From the NCBI RefSeq assembly GCF_002835805.1, contig NZ_PISE01000003.1, positions 62,001-126,000 of the forward strand: 64,000 nucleotides of DNA, given 5' to 3'. A program made the position numbers and the translations under genes. Source of the DNA: Niallia nealsonii. Its GTDB lineage: Bacteria; Bacillota; Bacilli; Bacillales; Cytobacillaceae. Every line of letters starts with the position of its first letter. Position 1 is the first letter of the stretch. Positions 43,678 through 53,935 of the stretch are shown here, in pieces. The notes below the pieces were generated by a model. That model was not told the origin of the DNA and did no database searches. It saw only the letters and a program-made list of their open reading frames with translations.

Positions 43678-45078
43678 TTAAATAAGAAACATTGCAACAA
43701 TGGTAGTGACAACAAGCCCAATAATTACTGGCACTAGATTTCGTCTTGCCAATTCAAATGGATCAATATTACAAATCGCCGCTGCTGGAATTAATGCCCA
43801 AGGAATTAAAGTTCCTCCACCTACCCAAATGGCGGCAATTTGACCAAGAGCAGTAAGTGTACTTATTCCCTCACCAATGGCATGTGCAAATAAGCCAGCA
43901 ATTGAACCTGCAAGAGAAATTCCAGAAAAACCGGATCCATCTAATCCAGTTATTACTCCAACTGTTGTAAGAGTAATGGCGCCAATTTCTTTTGTTAGAG
44001 GTACGGTTGAAGCGAGTGCAACTCCTAAATCATTCACTAGACCATGAGAGGCTTTAGGAAGATAGTCACCAACAATAGTAGTAAAACCTGAATCTCCAAG
44101 ATAAAAGAAAGCAGCAATTGGAATAACAGGTCCAAATACTTTAAAGCCAAATTGAAAACCTTCTATTAAATAACTTGTTGTTTTTTCTAAACCTTTATTT
44201 TTATAGCTTACTAACGTAATTAGAATCAGAATCAGAATGGAAGTGCCGCCAACTAATGCAGTTGCATCTCCACCTTGCAGTTTTAAAAGAGACATTGCTA
44301 CAACGTCAAGGGCAAATAAAAGGGAAATAAGCAAAGCGAACATTCTTTTTTGTGTTTTGGAAAGCAAATAGGAATCTTGTTTCGGCAAAATGGAAGAAGA
44401 AGTGGAAGAGATGCCAGTAGACATCGTTAACTTGCCATTTTTCATATCTCTTTTAATAAAATAAAAAGCGGCAATCGTAGTAACTGCTCCCATTACAATA
44501 ACAAGTGGTACACTTGCAAGCATTACTTCCTGGACAGGAATGCCTGCTGCATCCGCAGTAAGTTTTGGAGCGGCCTGAATAATAAAATCTCCAGACAAAG
44601 CAATTCCATGGCCAAATAAATTCATTGCCATCGCGACAGCAAGGGGAGGCAATCCTACCCTAATAGCCACAGGCAGCAGGACAGCGCCTATTAGGGCAAC
44701 TGCTGGTGATGGCCAGAAGAAAAAGGAAATAATCATCATTAAAATGCCAATTATCCAATAAGCTAAACTTGGCGAGCGAATCAATTTAGAAAAAGGGGAG
44801 ATCATGACATCGTTTATTCCAGTTTTTGTTAATATCTTGCTCATTGCTACAATAATAGAAATAACCAATATGGTTGGCAATAATTCTGTAATCGCATAGA
44901 TAAAACTAGTGAAAATACTGCTAATTGATCCGCTTAATGATCCAGTTGCTGTAATGGCCAATAAAAATATGCCAACAATACAGATGAAAGTAGTATCACG
45001 CTTCATTACCATAAATCCAATAATAAGTAATATAAATAAAACATATATCCAGTGAAGTGCTGTTAATTCTACACCCAT
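43678..45078 (-). CDS. yhfA: GntP/CitM-like transporter YhfA
   Basis: A 466-residue polytopic protein with about 11-12 helices, matching B. subtilis YhfA in length and place beside yhaA. The amphipathic repeats (ILVISIIVAMSKILTKTG, GLFAHAIGEGIS) resemble ion-coupled carboxylate or gluconate transporters. Its substrate is unknown; the adjacent amidohydrolase suggests import of an acylated amino acid or peptide, an inference from position only. The ATG follows GGGAGCATCGAGGAAT. Confidence 0.75.
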   Translation of the reverse strand: MGVELTALHWIYVLFILLIIGFMVMKRDTTFICIVGIFLLAITATGSLSGSISSIFTSFIYAITELLPTILVISIIVAMSKILTKTGINDVMISPFSKLIRSPSLAYWIIGILMMIISFFFWPSPAVALIGAVLLPVAIRVGLPPLAVAMAMNLFGHGIALSGDFIIQAAPKLTADAAGIPVQEVMLASVPLVIVMGAVTTIAAFYFIKRDMKNGKLTMSTGISSTSSSILPKQDSYLLSKTQKRMFALLISLLFALDVVAMSLLKLQGGDATALVGGTSILILILITLVSYKNKGLEKTTSYLIEGFQFGFKVFGPVIPIAAFFYLGDSGFTTIVGDYLPKASHGLVNDLGVALASTVPLTKEIGAITLTTVGVITGLDGSGFSGISLAGSIAGLFAHAIGEGISTLTALGQIAAIWVGGGTLIPWALIPAAAICNIDPFELARRNLVPVIIGLVVTTIVAMFLI

Positions 45079-45263
45079 ATTCCTCGATGCTCCCTTCTAA
45101 TCCGAGTGGAAAATAGGCATATTAACCAATTTCGGATTTACTACAGAGTATGAATAGAGGGAGATTTGGTGATTGGATAATAAGGGGATAAGTTGAAAAA
45201 ATTTGGTGGCTAAGTTTCAAAAAGAAACCGTACCAATATATGCTGAAACTTAGTTATCTGCAT

Positions 45264-45300
45264 CAAAAAAAGGACAAAAGTTTAATGTTAACTTTTGCCC
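45264..45300 (-). terminator. Terminator after the chemoreceptor gene
   Basis: On the minus strand GGGCAAAAGTT / ACTTTTGTCC followed by TTTTTTTGATG. Confidence 0.88.
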
Positions 45301-45315
45301 TAGGGTGTTGAAAAA

Positions 45316-47001
45316 TTATATTTTAAAACGATGAATTAGTTGCTGCAGTTCATCTGCTAATTTGGACAACGCTACCGCAGAAGATGAAACCTCTTCAAAA
45401 GAAGCAGTCTGTTCTTCAGTTGCTGCAGATGCACTTTCTGTACTACCTAATGTTTCGTTAGAACCAATAGTGATGGTTTCGATTGTTTGCTGAACCTCTT
45501 CTACTCCTGCGGTAATATCCTCAGTAGTGGCTGCGACTTCTTGTATTTGAGTTGTTACCAATTCAATGCTTTCTAATATTTCTTTAATATGTTGGCTAGT
45601 TTTTTGCGATAGTTGAATACCGGAGTTCACATTTTCTTTTACTAAATTCATGTTATCGACCGTTGAACTGGATTGTCCGTAAATGGAGGAAACAAGTGTA
45701 TGTATGTGGTTGGCAGATGTATTAGTCATATCTGCTAATTTTCGAACTTCATCTGCTACGATAGAAAAACCTTTGCCATGTTCCCCAGCCCTTGCCGCTT
45801 CGATAGCAGCATTTAATGCAAGTAAGTTGGTTTGATTGGATATATCGGTAATAAAGGAAGAGATGTCTTGTATTTCGTTTGCACTTATGACAAGTGACTG
45901 CAATCCTGCCTCTGCTAAACTTACTGAATGATTAATTGTTTCTATTTGCTCTTGCACTTTCAAAACAGCTTTTTCTCCGTCTTCAGCTTGTCCTCTAATT
46001 AATGTAGATACATTTGCAACATTATTGGCATTCAATGATACATTCTTAACATTTTGCAGTGACATGTTTACAGCATGTAAGCTACTTTGTGTCATTTCAT
46101 TCTGCAAGCTGCTATTTTCTGAGATTGACTGAATAGAAAAAGCTACTTGTTCTGCAGTAATTCTTGATAATTCCGTACTAGCAGACAATTCCTCCGATGC
46201 TTGGGCTACTTCTTTGGATGTTTGTCCAATGTGTGCCATCATTCCTTGAAGGGAGTCTACAAATGTATTAAAGGAGTAAGCTAATTGACCAAATTCGTTT
46301 TTTCCTGTTACTTTCACCCTTTGTGTTAAATCTCCTTTTCCTGATGAAATATCCGTCATTTGTTTATTTAAAAGATTTAGTGGTTTTAATATTGATCTCA
46401 AAAGAGTAATAGAAAGAACTGCACTTAACATTGTCGAAGTAATAATAATCATCAATAACATGGTTTTTGTTAAGGCAATATTTTTTTGATTAGAAATTTC
46501 TAGTTTCTCTACATCTTGATTAATAGTATTTACTAACTGTTGAACAGAAGGATCCAAAACCTCTTTTCTTAATGTTCTTAAGTCTTGAAAGTGCAAATTT
46601 TCAGCTGCATGCCGATCTTGTTGATATAGTTCTGTTACTTGCTTGTTCATTGCGGTAAGGCTGTTGAAATTTGTAACAAATAATTTAATCTGATTTTCGT
46701 AAGTCTTATAGTTGGTTGATTTTTCCATTTTTTGAATAGTTTGATTTATATCTTTTGCTTTTTCATTTATTCCATCTGTATACTGGCTATCACCTGTAAT
46801 AAGAAAGCCTCTTTCATCATTTGATATTCCAGCAATACGATATTGAATATAAGTAACAAGTCGCTGCATTTCTTTTGCATTTTTTAACTTTTCATTATAT
46901 TTGCTGGTAGTATGAATACTGCTATTGGTATAACCACCAATTCCAATTATTGCTATAAATAAAATAAGTAATATAGCAATTAATTGTGTTTTTATTCTCA
47001 T
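45316..47001 (-). CDS. Methyl-accepting chemotaxis protein
   Basis: A 561-residue chemoreceptor. TM1 is at about 8-27 and TM2 at 182-205, with a CHASE3-like helical sensor between them ([15 protein letters not shown]). A HAMP domain (about 205-260) and the MCP signalling domain follow, with the conserved tip [20 protein letters not shown]. It would pass a signal to CheA/CheW. The ATG follows GAGGTTAGCTT. A sigma-D promoter upstream fits the motility regulon. The ligand is unknown. Confidence 0.92.
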   Translation of the reverse strand: MRIKTQLIAILLILFIAIIGIGGYTNSSIHTTSKYNEKLKNAKEMQRLVTYIQYRIAGISNDERGFLITGDSQYTDGINEKAKDINQTIQKMEKSTNYKTYENQIKLFVTNFNSLTAMNKQVTELYQQDRHAAENLHFQDLRTLRKEVLDPSVQQLVNTINQDVEKLEISNQKNIALTKTMLLMIIITSTMLSAVLSITLLRSILKPLNLLNKQMTDISSGKGDLTQRVKVTGKNEFGQLAYSFNTFVDSLQGMMAHIGQTSKEVAQASEELSASTELSRITAEQVAFSIQSISENSSLQNEMTQSSLHAVNMSLQNVKNVSLNANNVANVSTLIRGQAEDGEKAVLKVQEQIETINHSVSLAEAGLQSLVISANEIQDISSFITDISNQTNLLALNAAIEAARAGEHGKGFSIVADEVRKLADMTNTSANHIHTLVSSIYGQSSSTVDNMNLVKENVNSGIQLSQKTSQHIKEILESIELVTTQIQEVAATTEDITAGVEEVQQTIETITIGSNETLGSTESASAATEEQTASFEEVSSSAVALSKLADELQQLIHRFKI

Positions 47002-47074
47002 AAGCTAACCTCACTTTATTAGTTTTCTTAAATTGGTTATTAAATGTTAGGCAATGTAGTAAAACCCTTTATTA

Positions 47075-47101
47075 TTATCGGACTTTTATTTCATTATTTT
47101 A
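47075..47101 (-). promoter_or_regulatory. Sigma-D promoter of the chemoreceptor gene
   Basis: On the minus strand TAAA (47098-47101), 15-base spacer, TCCGATAA (47075-47082), matching the sigma-D pattern TAAA-N15-GCCGATAT at 10 of 12 positions. Confidence 0.75.
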
Positions 47102-47336
47102 GAGGAGAGAGTAAAGAAACCTAACTTGCATAGAAATGGAATGTATACGCCAAACTTAAGAATAATCAGGAGATTTGTCGATATTAGTAGTTGAGAGGAA
47201 ATATTTTCATTTATTCATTTCTTCGAGGAATTAGCTGCTGTCAGTTAGCGACTAGTTGTGTCATTTCCTTGGAAATAAAATGTCTATTTGTCAGATGGAA
47301 CAGCATAATTTGTCTTATCTAGATTTATTCAATAGA

Positions 47337-47363
47337 AAACCTCCTTGAAAAGACAAAGGAGGC
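47337..47363 (-). terminator. Terminator after hmoB
   Basis: Stem CCTCCTTTG / CAAGGAGG with TTTTC on the minus strand. Confidence 0.75.
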
Positions 47364-47369
47364 AAAGGA

Positions 47370-47885
47370 TTAATCATCATTTGTAGGTATAGTCAACTGC
47401 GTCAAATAAGATTTTCCATAAAAAAGATGATGTTGTGAATCATTCCAAGAATTTTCTGGACTTTCTACAAGTGGTGATGGAGTATTGATCGGATTTTTTC
47501 TCCATTTTATATAGTCACTTTTAGAACTCCATAAACAAAAAATAATATACATATCACCGCTTTTGGGTTTTAATAAACGGCTGGCTTGGAAATCTCCTGT
47601 TTTTAAAGAAAGAATTTTATTGATCTCATATTCAAAACGGGGTTTATATTCATCCGTTACAGGAATATGATTCATGGTCGCAAATCCTTCATTTACTAAA
47701 TTTCCAAAGGAACTTATTGCTTCATATTGCCGAGGAGAGTGAAAAATGGTTTTTTTCGAAGTCTCATGCATAAGAACCCCTTCACCGTTTTGCTTCTGCA
47801 TTAAAAGAAGTGTTTCTGTTCTAAATTTTTTTTCATATTTTTTATATAAAAAATCATATGTGCCGCTAGTTAAGTAAATGTTCAT
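47370..47885 (-). CDS. hmoB: Heme-degrading monooxygenase HmoB (YhgC)
   Basis: A 171-residue protein whose C-terminal half is an antibiotic-biosynthesis-monooxygenase (ferredoxin-like) domain: SGDMYIIFCLWSSKSDYIKW with the C-terminal HHLFYGKSYL. B. subtilis HmoB (166 residues) releases iron from heme and sits in the same place, upstream of hemE. The ATG follows AAGGAGGAACTA. It is divergent from hemE, so heme breakdown and synthesis genes share a control region of about 500 bases. Confidence 0.88.
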   Translation of the reverse strand: MNIYLTSGTYDFLYKKYEKKFRTETLLLMQKQNGEGVLMHETSKKTIFHSPRQYEAISSFGNLVNEGFATMNHIPVTDEYKPRFEYEINKILSLKTGDFQASRLLKPKSGDMYIIFCLWSSKSDYIKWRKNPINTPSPLVESPENSWNDSQHHLFYGKSYLTQLTIPTNDD

Positions 47886-48187
47886 TAGTTCCTCCTTAAA
47901 TGAAGTATTCCTATTTAAAGATACGATAGGTAAAAAGAATTTCCTGCATATGGTTTATATTCATTGATATTTTATATTTTTAAAAATAGTCAGTTATTTA
48001 AGAGGTGAAAGGAAAAAATTAGCGTAATAAATTATGTATTTGAAAATTAAAAAGAATCTTTTGTGTACTTTTTGTGACAGATAGTTAAGTTATCTATACA
48101 GAGATAGTGGAAACAGCTATATTTAGTAGATTGTCATGTTTTATTCTATTTTATTTGAGGGAAAATAAAAAAATAAATCATTTTCCT

Positions 48188-48227
48188 TTATTATATTATA
48201 TAAATTATAATATAATAACAATTATTA
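48188..48227. promoter_or_regulatory. AT palindrome and Fur-like box between hmoB and hemE
   Basis: TTATTATATTATA / TATAATATAATAA is a 13-bp perfect inverted repeat (48188-48200, 48206-48218). Overlapping it, TAATAACAATTATTA (48213-48227) matches the 7-1-7 Fur consensus TGATAATNATTATCA at 12 of 14 positions. Fur control of hmoB or hemE is possible, but in sequence this AT-rich chance matches are not rare. Confidence 0.35.
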
Positions 48228-48389
48228 ATTCGAAACAGTTAGTAGCTAAAGTGAAAGCTCCAATTGATAGGATAAAATAGAATAGCTCAAAATATGAAGT
48301 TTTTCACAAACTTTACTATAATAGATGATAGATGAAAGTAAGTTATAAAAAATAGAAGGATACACTCCGAAAGGTGGATATATTAAGTA

Positions 48390-49439
48390 ATGGGCATGCA
48401 AATAAATGATACATTTTTAAAGGCAGCAAAGGGAGAAAAAACGGATTTTGTTCCTGTATGGTATATGCGTCAAGCTGGGCGATCACAGCCAGAATATCGA
48501 GCAATCAAGGAAAAGTATTCCCTATTTGAAATAACCCATCAGCCAGAGCTTTGTGCATATGTAACAAAGTTGCCTGTGGATCAATATAATGTAGACGCAG
48601 CTGTACTGTATAAAGACATTATGACACCGCTTCCTGCGATTGGGGTAGATGTAGAAATAAAATCTGGCGTTGGTCCAGTTATTGCAAACCCTATTCAAAC
48701 ACTTCAGGATGTAGAGAAATTAGGAATACTGCAGCCACAAGAAGATATTAAATATGTGCTTGATACAATTAAATTACTGACTGAGGAACAATTAACGGTT
48801 CCTTTAATCGGTTTTTCTGGTGCTCCCTTTACGCTTGCTAGTTATATGATTGAAGGAGGGCCTTCTAGAAATTACCATAAAACAAAAGCGTTTATGTATT
48901 CAAATTCAAAAGCATGGTTTGCATTAATGGAGAAATTGGGCGATATGGTAGTTACATATGTAAAAGCGCAAATTAACGCAGGTGCAGGTGCTATTCAAAT
49001 TTTTGATTCATGGGTAGGGGCATTAAGTGTACAAGACTATCGAATATTTATTAGACCTATTATGGACAAAATTTTCTCGGCACTAAAAGACGAAACAGTT
49101 CCTCTTATTATGCATGGGGTAGGAGCAACGCATCTTGCTAAAGAATGGAATGATCTCCCATTAGATGTAGTGGGGTTAGACTGGCGTTTGCCAATTAGAG
49201 AAGCAAGGGAAAAAGGAATAACAAAAGCTGTTCAAGGAAATTTAGATCCTGCCATTCTTTTGGCGCCTTGGGACATAATAGAAGAAAAGGCAAAAGATAT
49301 TATTGATCAAGGAATAGAGCATAATGGATTTATCTTTAATTTAGGGCATGGTGTGTTTCCTGAAGTAGATCCACAAGTTTTGAAAAAATTAACTGCATTT
49401 GTTCATGAATATTCTTTAGAAGCATTAAAGAATAAATAA
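48390..49439 (+). CDS. hemE: Uroporphyrinogen decarboxylase HemE
   Basis: A 349-residue enzyme that decarboxylates uroporphyrinogen III to coproporphyrinogen III. Signatures are [16 protein letters not shown] (near 23) and the long matching block [18 protein letters not shown]. The ATG follows AGGTGGATATATTAAGTA (rather long spacing). In B. subtilis hemE-hemH-hemY form one operon. Here a family B element sits between hemE and hemH, and hemY is absent. Confidence 0.95.
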   Translation: MGMQINDTFLKAAKGEKTDFVPVWYMRQAGRSQPEYRAIKEKYSLFEITHQPELCAYVTKLPVDQYNVDAAVLYKDIMTPLPAIGVDVEIKSGVGPVIANPIQTLQDVEKLGILQPQEDIKYVLDTIKLLTEEQLTVPLIGFSGAPFTLASYMIEGGPSRNYHKTKAFMYSNSKAWFALMEKLGDMVVTYVKAQINAGAGAIQIFDSWVGALSVQDYRIFIRPIMDKIFSALKDETVPLIMHGVGATHLAKEWNDLPLDVVGLDWRLPIREAREKGITKAVQGNLDPAILLAPWDIIEEKAKDIIDQGIEHNGFIFNLGHGVFPEVDPQVLKKLTAFVHEYSLEALKNK

Positions 49440-49447
49440 TATTTATT

Positions 49448-49607
49448 TCAGATTGTAGAAAAAGTCCAAAATGCAAACTTTCAATGTGATCGAAAACGTT
49501 TGTCGCATCAAAGCGTGAAGCCTTGGGAGAAGCGGAGTTGCCAAAGTAGGTAATGAGTATCCAAGCAAGGCGAGTAACAAAGAAAGCGGGCGTTTGTCGA
49601 CAGCCTC
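49448..49607. mobile_element. Family B element, copy 2, between hemE and hemH
   Basis: Inverted copy of 31261-31422, about 160 bp, with landmarks CGAAAACGTTTGTCGCATCA and GGGCGTTTGTCGACAGCCTC. It is flanked by an 18-base direct duplication: GAATAAATAATATTTATT (49430-49447, containing the hemE stop) and GAATAAATAATGTTTATT (49608-49625). It has no coding frame. Confidence 0.75.
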
Positions 49608-49653
49608 GAATAAATAATGTTTATTAATTGATTATAGAGATGGGTGAGTGAAA

Positions 49654-50598
49654 ATGGCAAAAAAACAAGTTGGATTATTGGTAATGGCATACGGGACGCC
49701 GTATAAAGAAGAGGATATTGAACGATATTATACACATATCAGACATGGCAGAAGACCTACTGATGAGATGCTTGAAGATTTAAAAAATCGTTATGAAGCA
49801 ATTGGAGGCATTTCGCCGCTTGCGAAAATTACGATAGAGCAGGCCAAAAGTTTGGAAACATACTTGAATAAATTGCAAGATGAAATAGAATTTAAGATGT
49901 ACTTAGGTTTAAAACACATTGAGCCATTTATAGAAGATGGAGTAAAAAGCATGCATGAAGATGGCATTACAGAAGCTGTCAGCATTGTACTCGCTCCACA
50001 CTATTCTACATTCAGCATTAAATCATATAATGGCCGAGCAAAAGAAGAAGCAGAAAAACTCGGCGGTTTAACGATTCATAGTATTGACAGCTGGTATGAT
50101 GAGCCAAAATTTATTCAGTATTGGGCAGCAAAAATAAAAGAAATATTTGCTTCGATGCCATTTGAGGAAAAACAACATGCGGCATTAATTGTTTCGGCAC
50201 ATAGTTTGCCAGAAAAAATTCTGCAATTTGGAGATCCCTATCCTGATCAATTAAAGGAAACGGCTGATTTAATCGCAAAAGAAGCTGGCATTTCTGCCTA
50301 CTACAACGGGTGGCAAAGTGCGGGGAATACCCCAGATCCTTGGCTTGGTCCAGATGTTCAAGATTTAACAAAAGAGCTGCATAAAAAATATGGCTATAAA
50401 GCATTTGTGTATGCACCTGTCGGATTTGTATCCGATCATTTAGAAGTGCTGTATGATAATGATTATGAATGTTTAGTTGCAACAAAAGAAGTTGGCGCCA
50501 ATTATTACAGACCAGAAATGCCAAATGCACAACCAGAATTTATTGCTGCTTTAGCAACAGTTGTGTTAAATAAATTAAGAGTTGCTGCGATGAATTAA
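49654..50598 (+). CDS. hemH: Coproporphyrin III ferrochelatase HemH
   Basis: A 314-residue ferrochelatase. The catalytic His lies in [13 protein letters not shown] and Glu in HSLPEKI; Gram-positive enzymes of this type insert iron into coproporphyrin III. The C-terminal membrane helix and iron-sulfur site of proteobacterial forms are missing, as in B. subtilis. I start at the ATG at 49654 after GGTGAG. Distance to hemE is 214 bases because of the inserted repeat. hemY would normally follow but does not. Confidence 0.95.
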   Translation: MAKKQVGLLVMAYGTPYKEEDIERYYTHIRHGRRPTDEMLEDLKNRYEAIGGISPLAKITIEQAKSLETYLNKLQDEIEFKMYLGLKHIEPFIEDGVKSMHEDGITEAVSIVLAPHYSTFSIKSYNGRAKEEAEKLGGLTIHSIDSWYDEPKFIQYWAAKIKEIFASMPFEEKQHAALIVSAHSLPEKILQFGDPYPDQLKETADLIAKEAGISAYYNGWQSAGNTPDPWLGPDVQDLTKELHKKYGYKAFVYAPVGFVSDHLEVLYDNDYECLVATKEVGANYYRPEMPNAQPEFIAALATVVLNKLRVAAMN

Positions 50599-50619
50599 CT
50601 CAGGCAGGAAATGATAGAT

Positions 50620-50674
50620 GCAAAAAGGGAGAGGAAAATGCGCTTATTCTAGTTATTTTCTTTTCCTTTTTTTG
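50620..50674 (+). terminator. Terminator after hemH
   Basis: Imperfect stem AAAAAGG-AGAGGAAAAT / ATTTTC-TTTCCTTTTT with a run of T. Confidence 0.65.
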
Positions 50675-50874
50675 CTTTTTATTAGAAATTAAAAATATTT
50701 TTAATGATAGCGTTTGTTTATAAAAGATAGGATGAATTGTTATTGATATAGAGATAACATTATGATATAGTGATAAATGTACTTTGTGACTGAATTGTTC
50801 ATTTGGTCATTTTTGTATTCATATAAAAATAATATTATTTAAAAGAATAGAAAAATAAAACGGTGGTGAGATAT

Positions 50875-51447
50875 GTGGCGGTGGATCGGAGAAAACAAAT
50901 TGTTGAAGCTGCATCCAAGTCTTTTGCTACATTTGGCTATAAAGCAACGACGATGGATCAAGTGGCAAAAATTGCAAATGTAGGCAAAGGTACAATCTAT
51001 ACTTTTTTCAAAAATAAGGAGGAACTTTTTTCTGAGATTATTTCTAGATTAATTCAAGAGATGAAAGAAACAGCAGATGATTCGTTTCATCCTGAACGTC
51101 CATTTATGGAAAATGTGCATAAAACACTTGTTAAAATGCTAGAGTTTCGCAAAGAGCATCAATTAACAGTGAAACTATTTCAAGAACAGCGGGAAATGGG
51201 AACATTAGAAGTAAAAGAGGTAATAGATAGATTAGAAAGTGCAATTGTTCAATATATACGAAATCGTGTCCAAGAAGCGATTGATAAAAGGGAAATTCAA
51301 CAGTGTGATACGGAATTAATGGCCTTTTTGATTTTTAAATTGTATATTGCCCTTATTTTTGACTGGGAAAAAAATCATGTTCCACTTCAAGGAGAAGAAA
51401 TAGCTGTATTTTTGGAAAAAACTTTGTTTAAAGGATTGTCCGTCTAA
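50875..51447 (+). CDS. yhgD: TetR-family regulator YhgD
   Basis: A 190-residue TetR regulator with the N-terminal helix-turn-helix ATMDQVAKIANVGKGTIYTF (25-50 region) and a ligand domain. It lies 71 bases before yhgE, the same pairing as in B. subtilis, and probably controls it. The start is most likely the GTG at 50875, after GGTGGTGAG; other GTG codons lie four codons upstream and two downstream. The effector is unknown. Confidence 0.87.
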   Translation: MAVDRRKQIVEAASKSFATFGYKATTMDQVAKIANVGKGTIYTFFKNKEELFSEIISRLIQEMKETADDSFHPERPFMENVHKTLVKMLEFRKEHQLTVKLFQEQREMGTLEVKEVIDRLESAIVQYIRNRVQEAIDKREIQQCDTELMAFLIFKLYIALIFDWEKNHVPLQGEEIAVFLEKTLFKGLSV

Positions 51448-51518
51448 GATAATCCTATTTTTATCAAGGGGAATGACCGAATGAATAAAATGGTCATTAA
51501 GTAATGGGAGGTAAAAAA

Positions 51519-53735
51519 ATGAAGACAGGTTCATTAAAAGCGGAAGTTTCGTCTATTTTTAAAAATAGAATGAAGCTGATTTCGATTATTGCGATTATTT
51601 TTATTCCAATCTTGTATTCTGGCATTTATTTGTGGGCATTTTGGGATCCTTATGGCAATCTAGAGAAGCTGCCAGTTGCAGTGGTAAATGAAGACAGCGG
51701 AGCGAAAATGGATGGGAAAAAATTAGAACTTGGAAAAGATTTAGTAGACAATTTAAAGGAAAGCAATGATTTTGATTTTACTTTTATTGAGAAGGAAAAA
51801 GGCTATAAAAACTTAGAAAATCAAAAATATTATATGTTAATTGAGATTCCTAAGGATTTTTCCGAAAATGCTACAACATTAATGGAAGATAATCCGAAAA
51901 AATTAGATTTGATATATGTTTCTAATCCTGGCTATAACTTTATTAGTGGTCAAATAGGCAATTCAGCAATGGAGAAAATTAAAGAAAGTGTAAGCAAAGA
52001 GATAACAAAAACATATGCTGAATCCATTTTTGACAATATTGGAGAAATGGCAGATGGACTGAAATCAGCAAGTGATGGTGCAAAAAAATTGGAAGAAGGT
52101 ACATCGAAGGTCCAATCAGGTTCAAAAGATGTATACAATAATTTAGCTACACTTGCTGAAAAATCGATTGCTTTTAATCAAGGGGTTTCTTCAGCCAATG
52201 CTGGTGTTAAAGATTTGAAAGATGGTGCAGAAAATTTAGCTGAAGGGTTAGGAAAGCTGCAAACTGGTCAAAGTAACCTTACCGATGCAGCTAGTAAACT
52301 CCAAGCTGGAGATCAATCCATTTTAAATGGAATTTCTCAAACAACAGAAGGCATCAATAGTGTGAAAAATAGTATTCCGGCTTTAATAAATGGAACAAGT
52401 AAATTAAAGGAAGGTTCTGATACATTATCTAATGGATTGACTAATTGGAGTGAAAAGTCATCAGAATTAGTAGATGGTGCCAAACAGTTAAATGCAGGTA
52501 CAAAACAATTGCAAGAAACGATTAATTCTATGTTGCCATTGCTTGAAGGAGTACCTGAAGAAAAGCAAAAAGAATTAGCAGCTGCTTTGCAAAGTCTTGT
52601 AGATGGAAGTGCATCGGTTGCGGCAAACACTGAAGGTTTATCGCAAGCTGCAAATCAGTTAGCTTCAGGTGGCGAAACCTTATCAACTGGGCTCACAAAT
52701 TTAAATCAAGGGCATGAGAAATTGCAGTCGGGCGTTAATCAGCTGGCAGATGGGAGTGCCAAGTTGCAAAGAGGATCCCAGCAGCAGGTGGCGGGACAAA
52801 AACAATTTATTGCTGGCTTAAATACGTATTCTGATCAATTTGGAAATGCAGTCAACGGTTCTACAGAACTGGTTAAAGGAGTGGAGTCCCTTCAATCAGG
52901 GATGGATACATTAGCATCTGGTTCAAGTGCGTTATCTAATGGAACGAATAAATTAAAGGAAGGTTCTAAAGAGTTGGCAGATGGCACAAATTCTTTAGTA
53001 GATGGAAGCAAGGAATTGTCTTCTAAATTAAAAGATGGAGCAGATGATGCGGGCTCTATTCATTCTGATGATAAAACATATGATATGGTAGCTTCTCCAG
53101 TAGAGCTTAGTGATAAAAAAATTACAGATGTTCCAAACTATGGAACGGGATTGGCTCCATATTTTATCTCATTAGGATTGTTTGTTGGCGCATTAATGCT
53201 GTCCATTGTCTTTTCATTTGATGAGCCAGAAGTAATGCCAAAGAGCGGATTCAGATGGTTTTTAAGCAAAACAGCCATTTTAATGACAGTCGGAATCTTA
53301 CAAGCATTAGTAGTTTCCTTTATTATGCTTGTTGTATTAAAAGTAGATGTGCAAAGTGTTCCTTTATTTATTCTATTTACAATCATTATTAGTCTTGTAT
53401 TTTTTTCGATTATACAATTTTTGGTTACGACATTAGGAAATCCAGGAAGATTCCTTGTTGTTATTCTATTAATCTTTCAATTAACAACAAGTGCAGGCAC
53501 ATTCCCATTAGAATTAATTCCTGATATATTGCAAGGAGTGCATGCACTCCTTCCAATGTCTTATTCGGTGGCTGGTTTAAAAGCGGTAATTTCAAGTGGT
53601 GATTTTGCTTTCATGTGGCATAATGCATGGATTCTAGCAATTTATCCAGCAATCTTTATTATAGGTACGCTTATCTATTTTGTTGCCATGTTTAAACGCA
53701 AATATGCAAATGGCATTCAAACAGCAGAGCAATAG
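51519..53735 (+). CDS. yhgE: YhgE/Pip-family membrane protein
   Basis: A 738-residue protein of the phage-infection-protein (Pip) family. One N-terminal helix (about 20-40) is followed by a large external domain with many repeats of the form LxxGxxxLxxG (LADGTNSLVDGSKELS and others), which probably make an extended helical stalk, and about five C-terminal helices of ABC-2 type. In Lactococcus Pip is a phage receptor; in Bacillus the role is unclear, and the family resembles transporters linked to type VII secretion. The ATG follows GGGAGGTAAAAAA. Confidence 0.9.
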   Translation: MKTGSLKAEVSSIFKNRMKLISIIAIIFIPILYSGIYLWAFWDPYGNLEKLPVAVVNEDSGAKMDGKKLELGKDLVDNLKESNDFDFTFIEKEKGYKNLENQKYYMLIEIPKDFSENATTLMEDNPKKLDLIYVSNPGYNFISGQIGNSAMEKIKESVSKEITKTYAESIFDNIGEMADGLKSASDGAKKLEEGTSKVQSGSKDVYNNLATLAEKSIAFNQGVSSANAGVKDLKDGAENLAEGLGKLQTGQSNLTDAASKLQAGDQSILNGISQTTEGINSVKNSIPALINGTSKLKEGSDTLSNGLTNWSEKSSELVDGAKQLNAGTKQLQETINSMLPLLEGVPEEKQKELAAALQSLVDGSASVAANTEGLSQAANQLASGGETLSTGLTNLNQGHEKLQSGVNQLADGSAKLQRGSQQQVAGQKQFIAGLNTYSDQFGNAVNGSTELVKGVESLQSGMDTLASGSSALSNGTNKLKEGSKELADGTNSLVDGSKELSSKLKDGADDAGSIHSDDKTYDMVASPVELSDKKITDVPNYGTGLAPYFISLGLFVGALMLSIVFSFDEPEVMPKSGFRWFLSKTAILMTVGILQALVVSFIMLVVLKVDVQSVPLFILFTIIISLVFFSIIQFLVTTLGNPGRFLVVILLIFQLTTSAGTFPLELIPDILQGVHALLPMSYSVAGLKAVISSGDFAFMWHNAWILAIYPAIFIIGTLIYFVAMFKRKYANGIQTAEQ

Positions 53736-53744
53736 AGAAAAGAT

Positions 53745-53776
53745 AGTCTGATCTTTTAGTAGGTCAGGCTCTTTTT
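53745..53776 (+). terminator. Terminator after yhgE
   Basis: Stem AGTCTGATC / GGTCAGGCT (with G-U pairs) followed by seven T. Confidence 0.8.
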
Positions 53777-53935
53777 TTATTGATTTTCTAAGCAAATGTG
53801 CCAATAAAACGAAATTAGAAAAATTAGATGAATAAGACCTGTAGATTAGATATAGTAAATAAGGACATAAATATTACTACTATAAAAATTGTGTTACTAT
53901 TATAATATGGGAAGATGAAAAAAAGGGGTGTCACC

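Noticed and set aside
48188-48218. AT hairpin before hemE as a terminator
   Set aside because: It contains no G or C and lies far from the hmoB stop on the wrong side; more likely a protein site or chance AT repeat.
48213-48227. PerR box
   Set aside because: It matches the Fur form at 12 of 14 positions but the PerR form only at 11 of 14.
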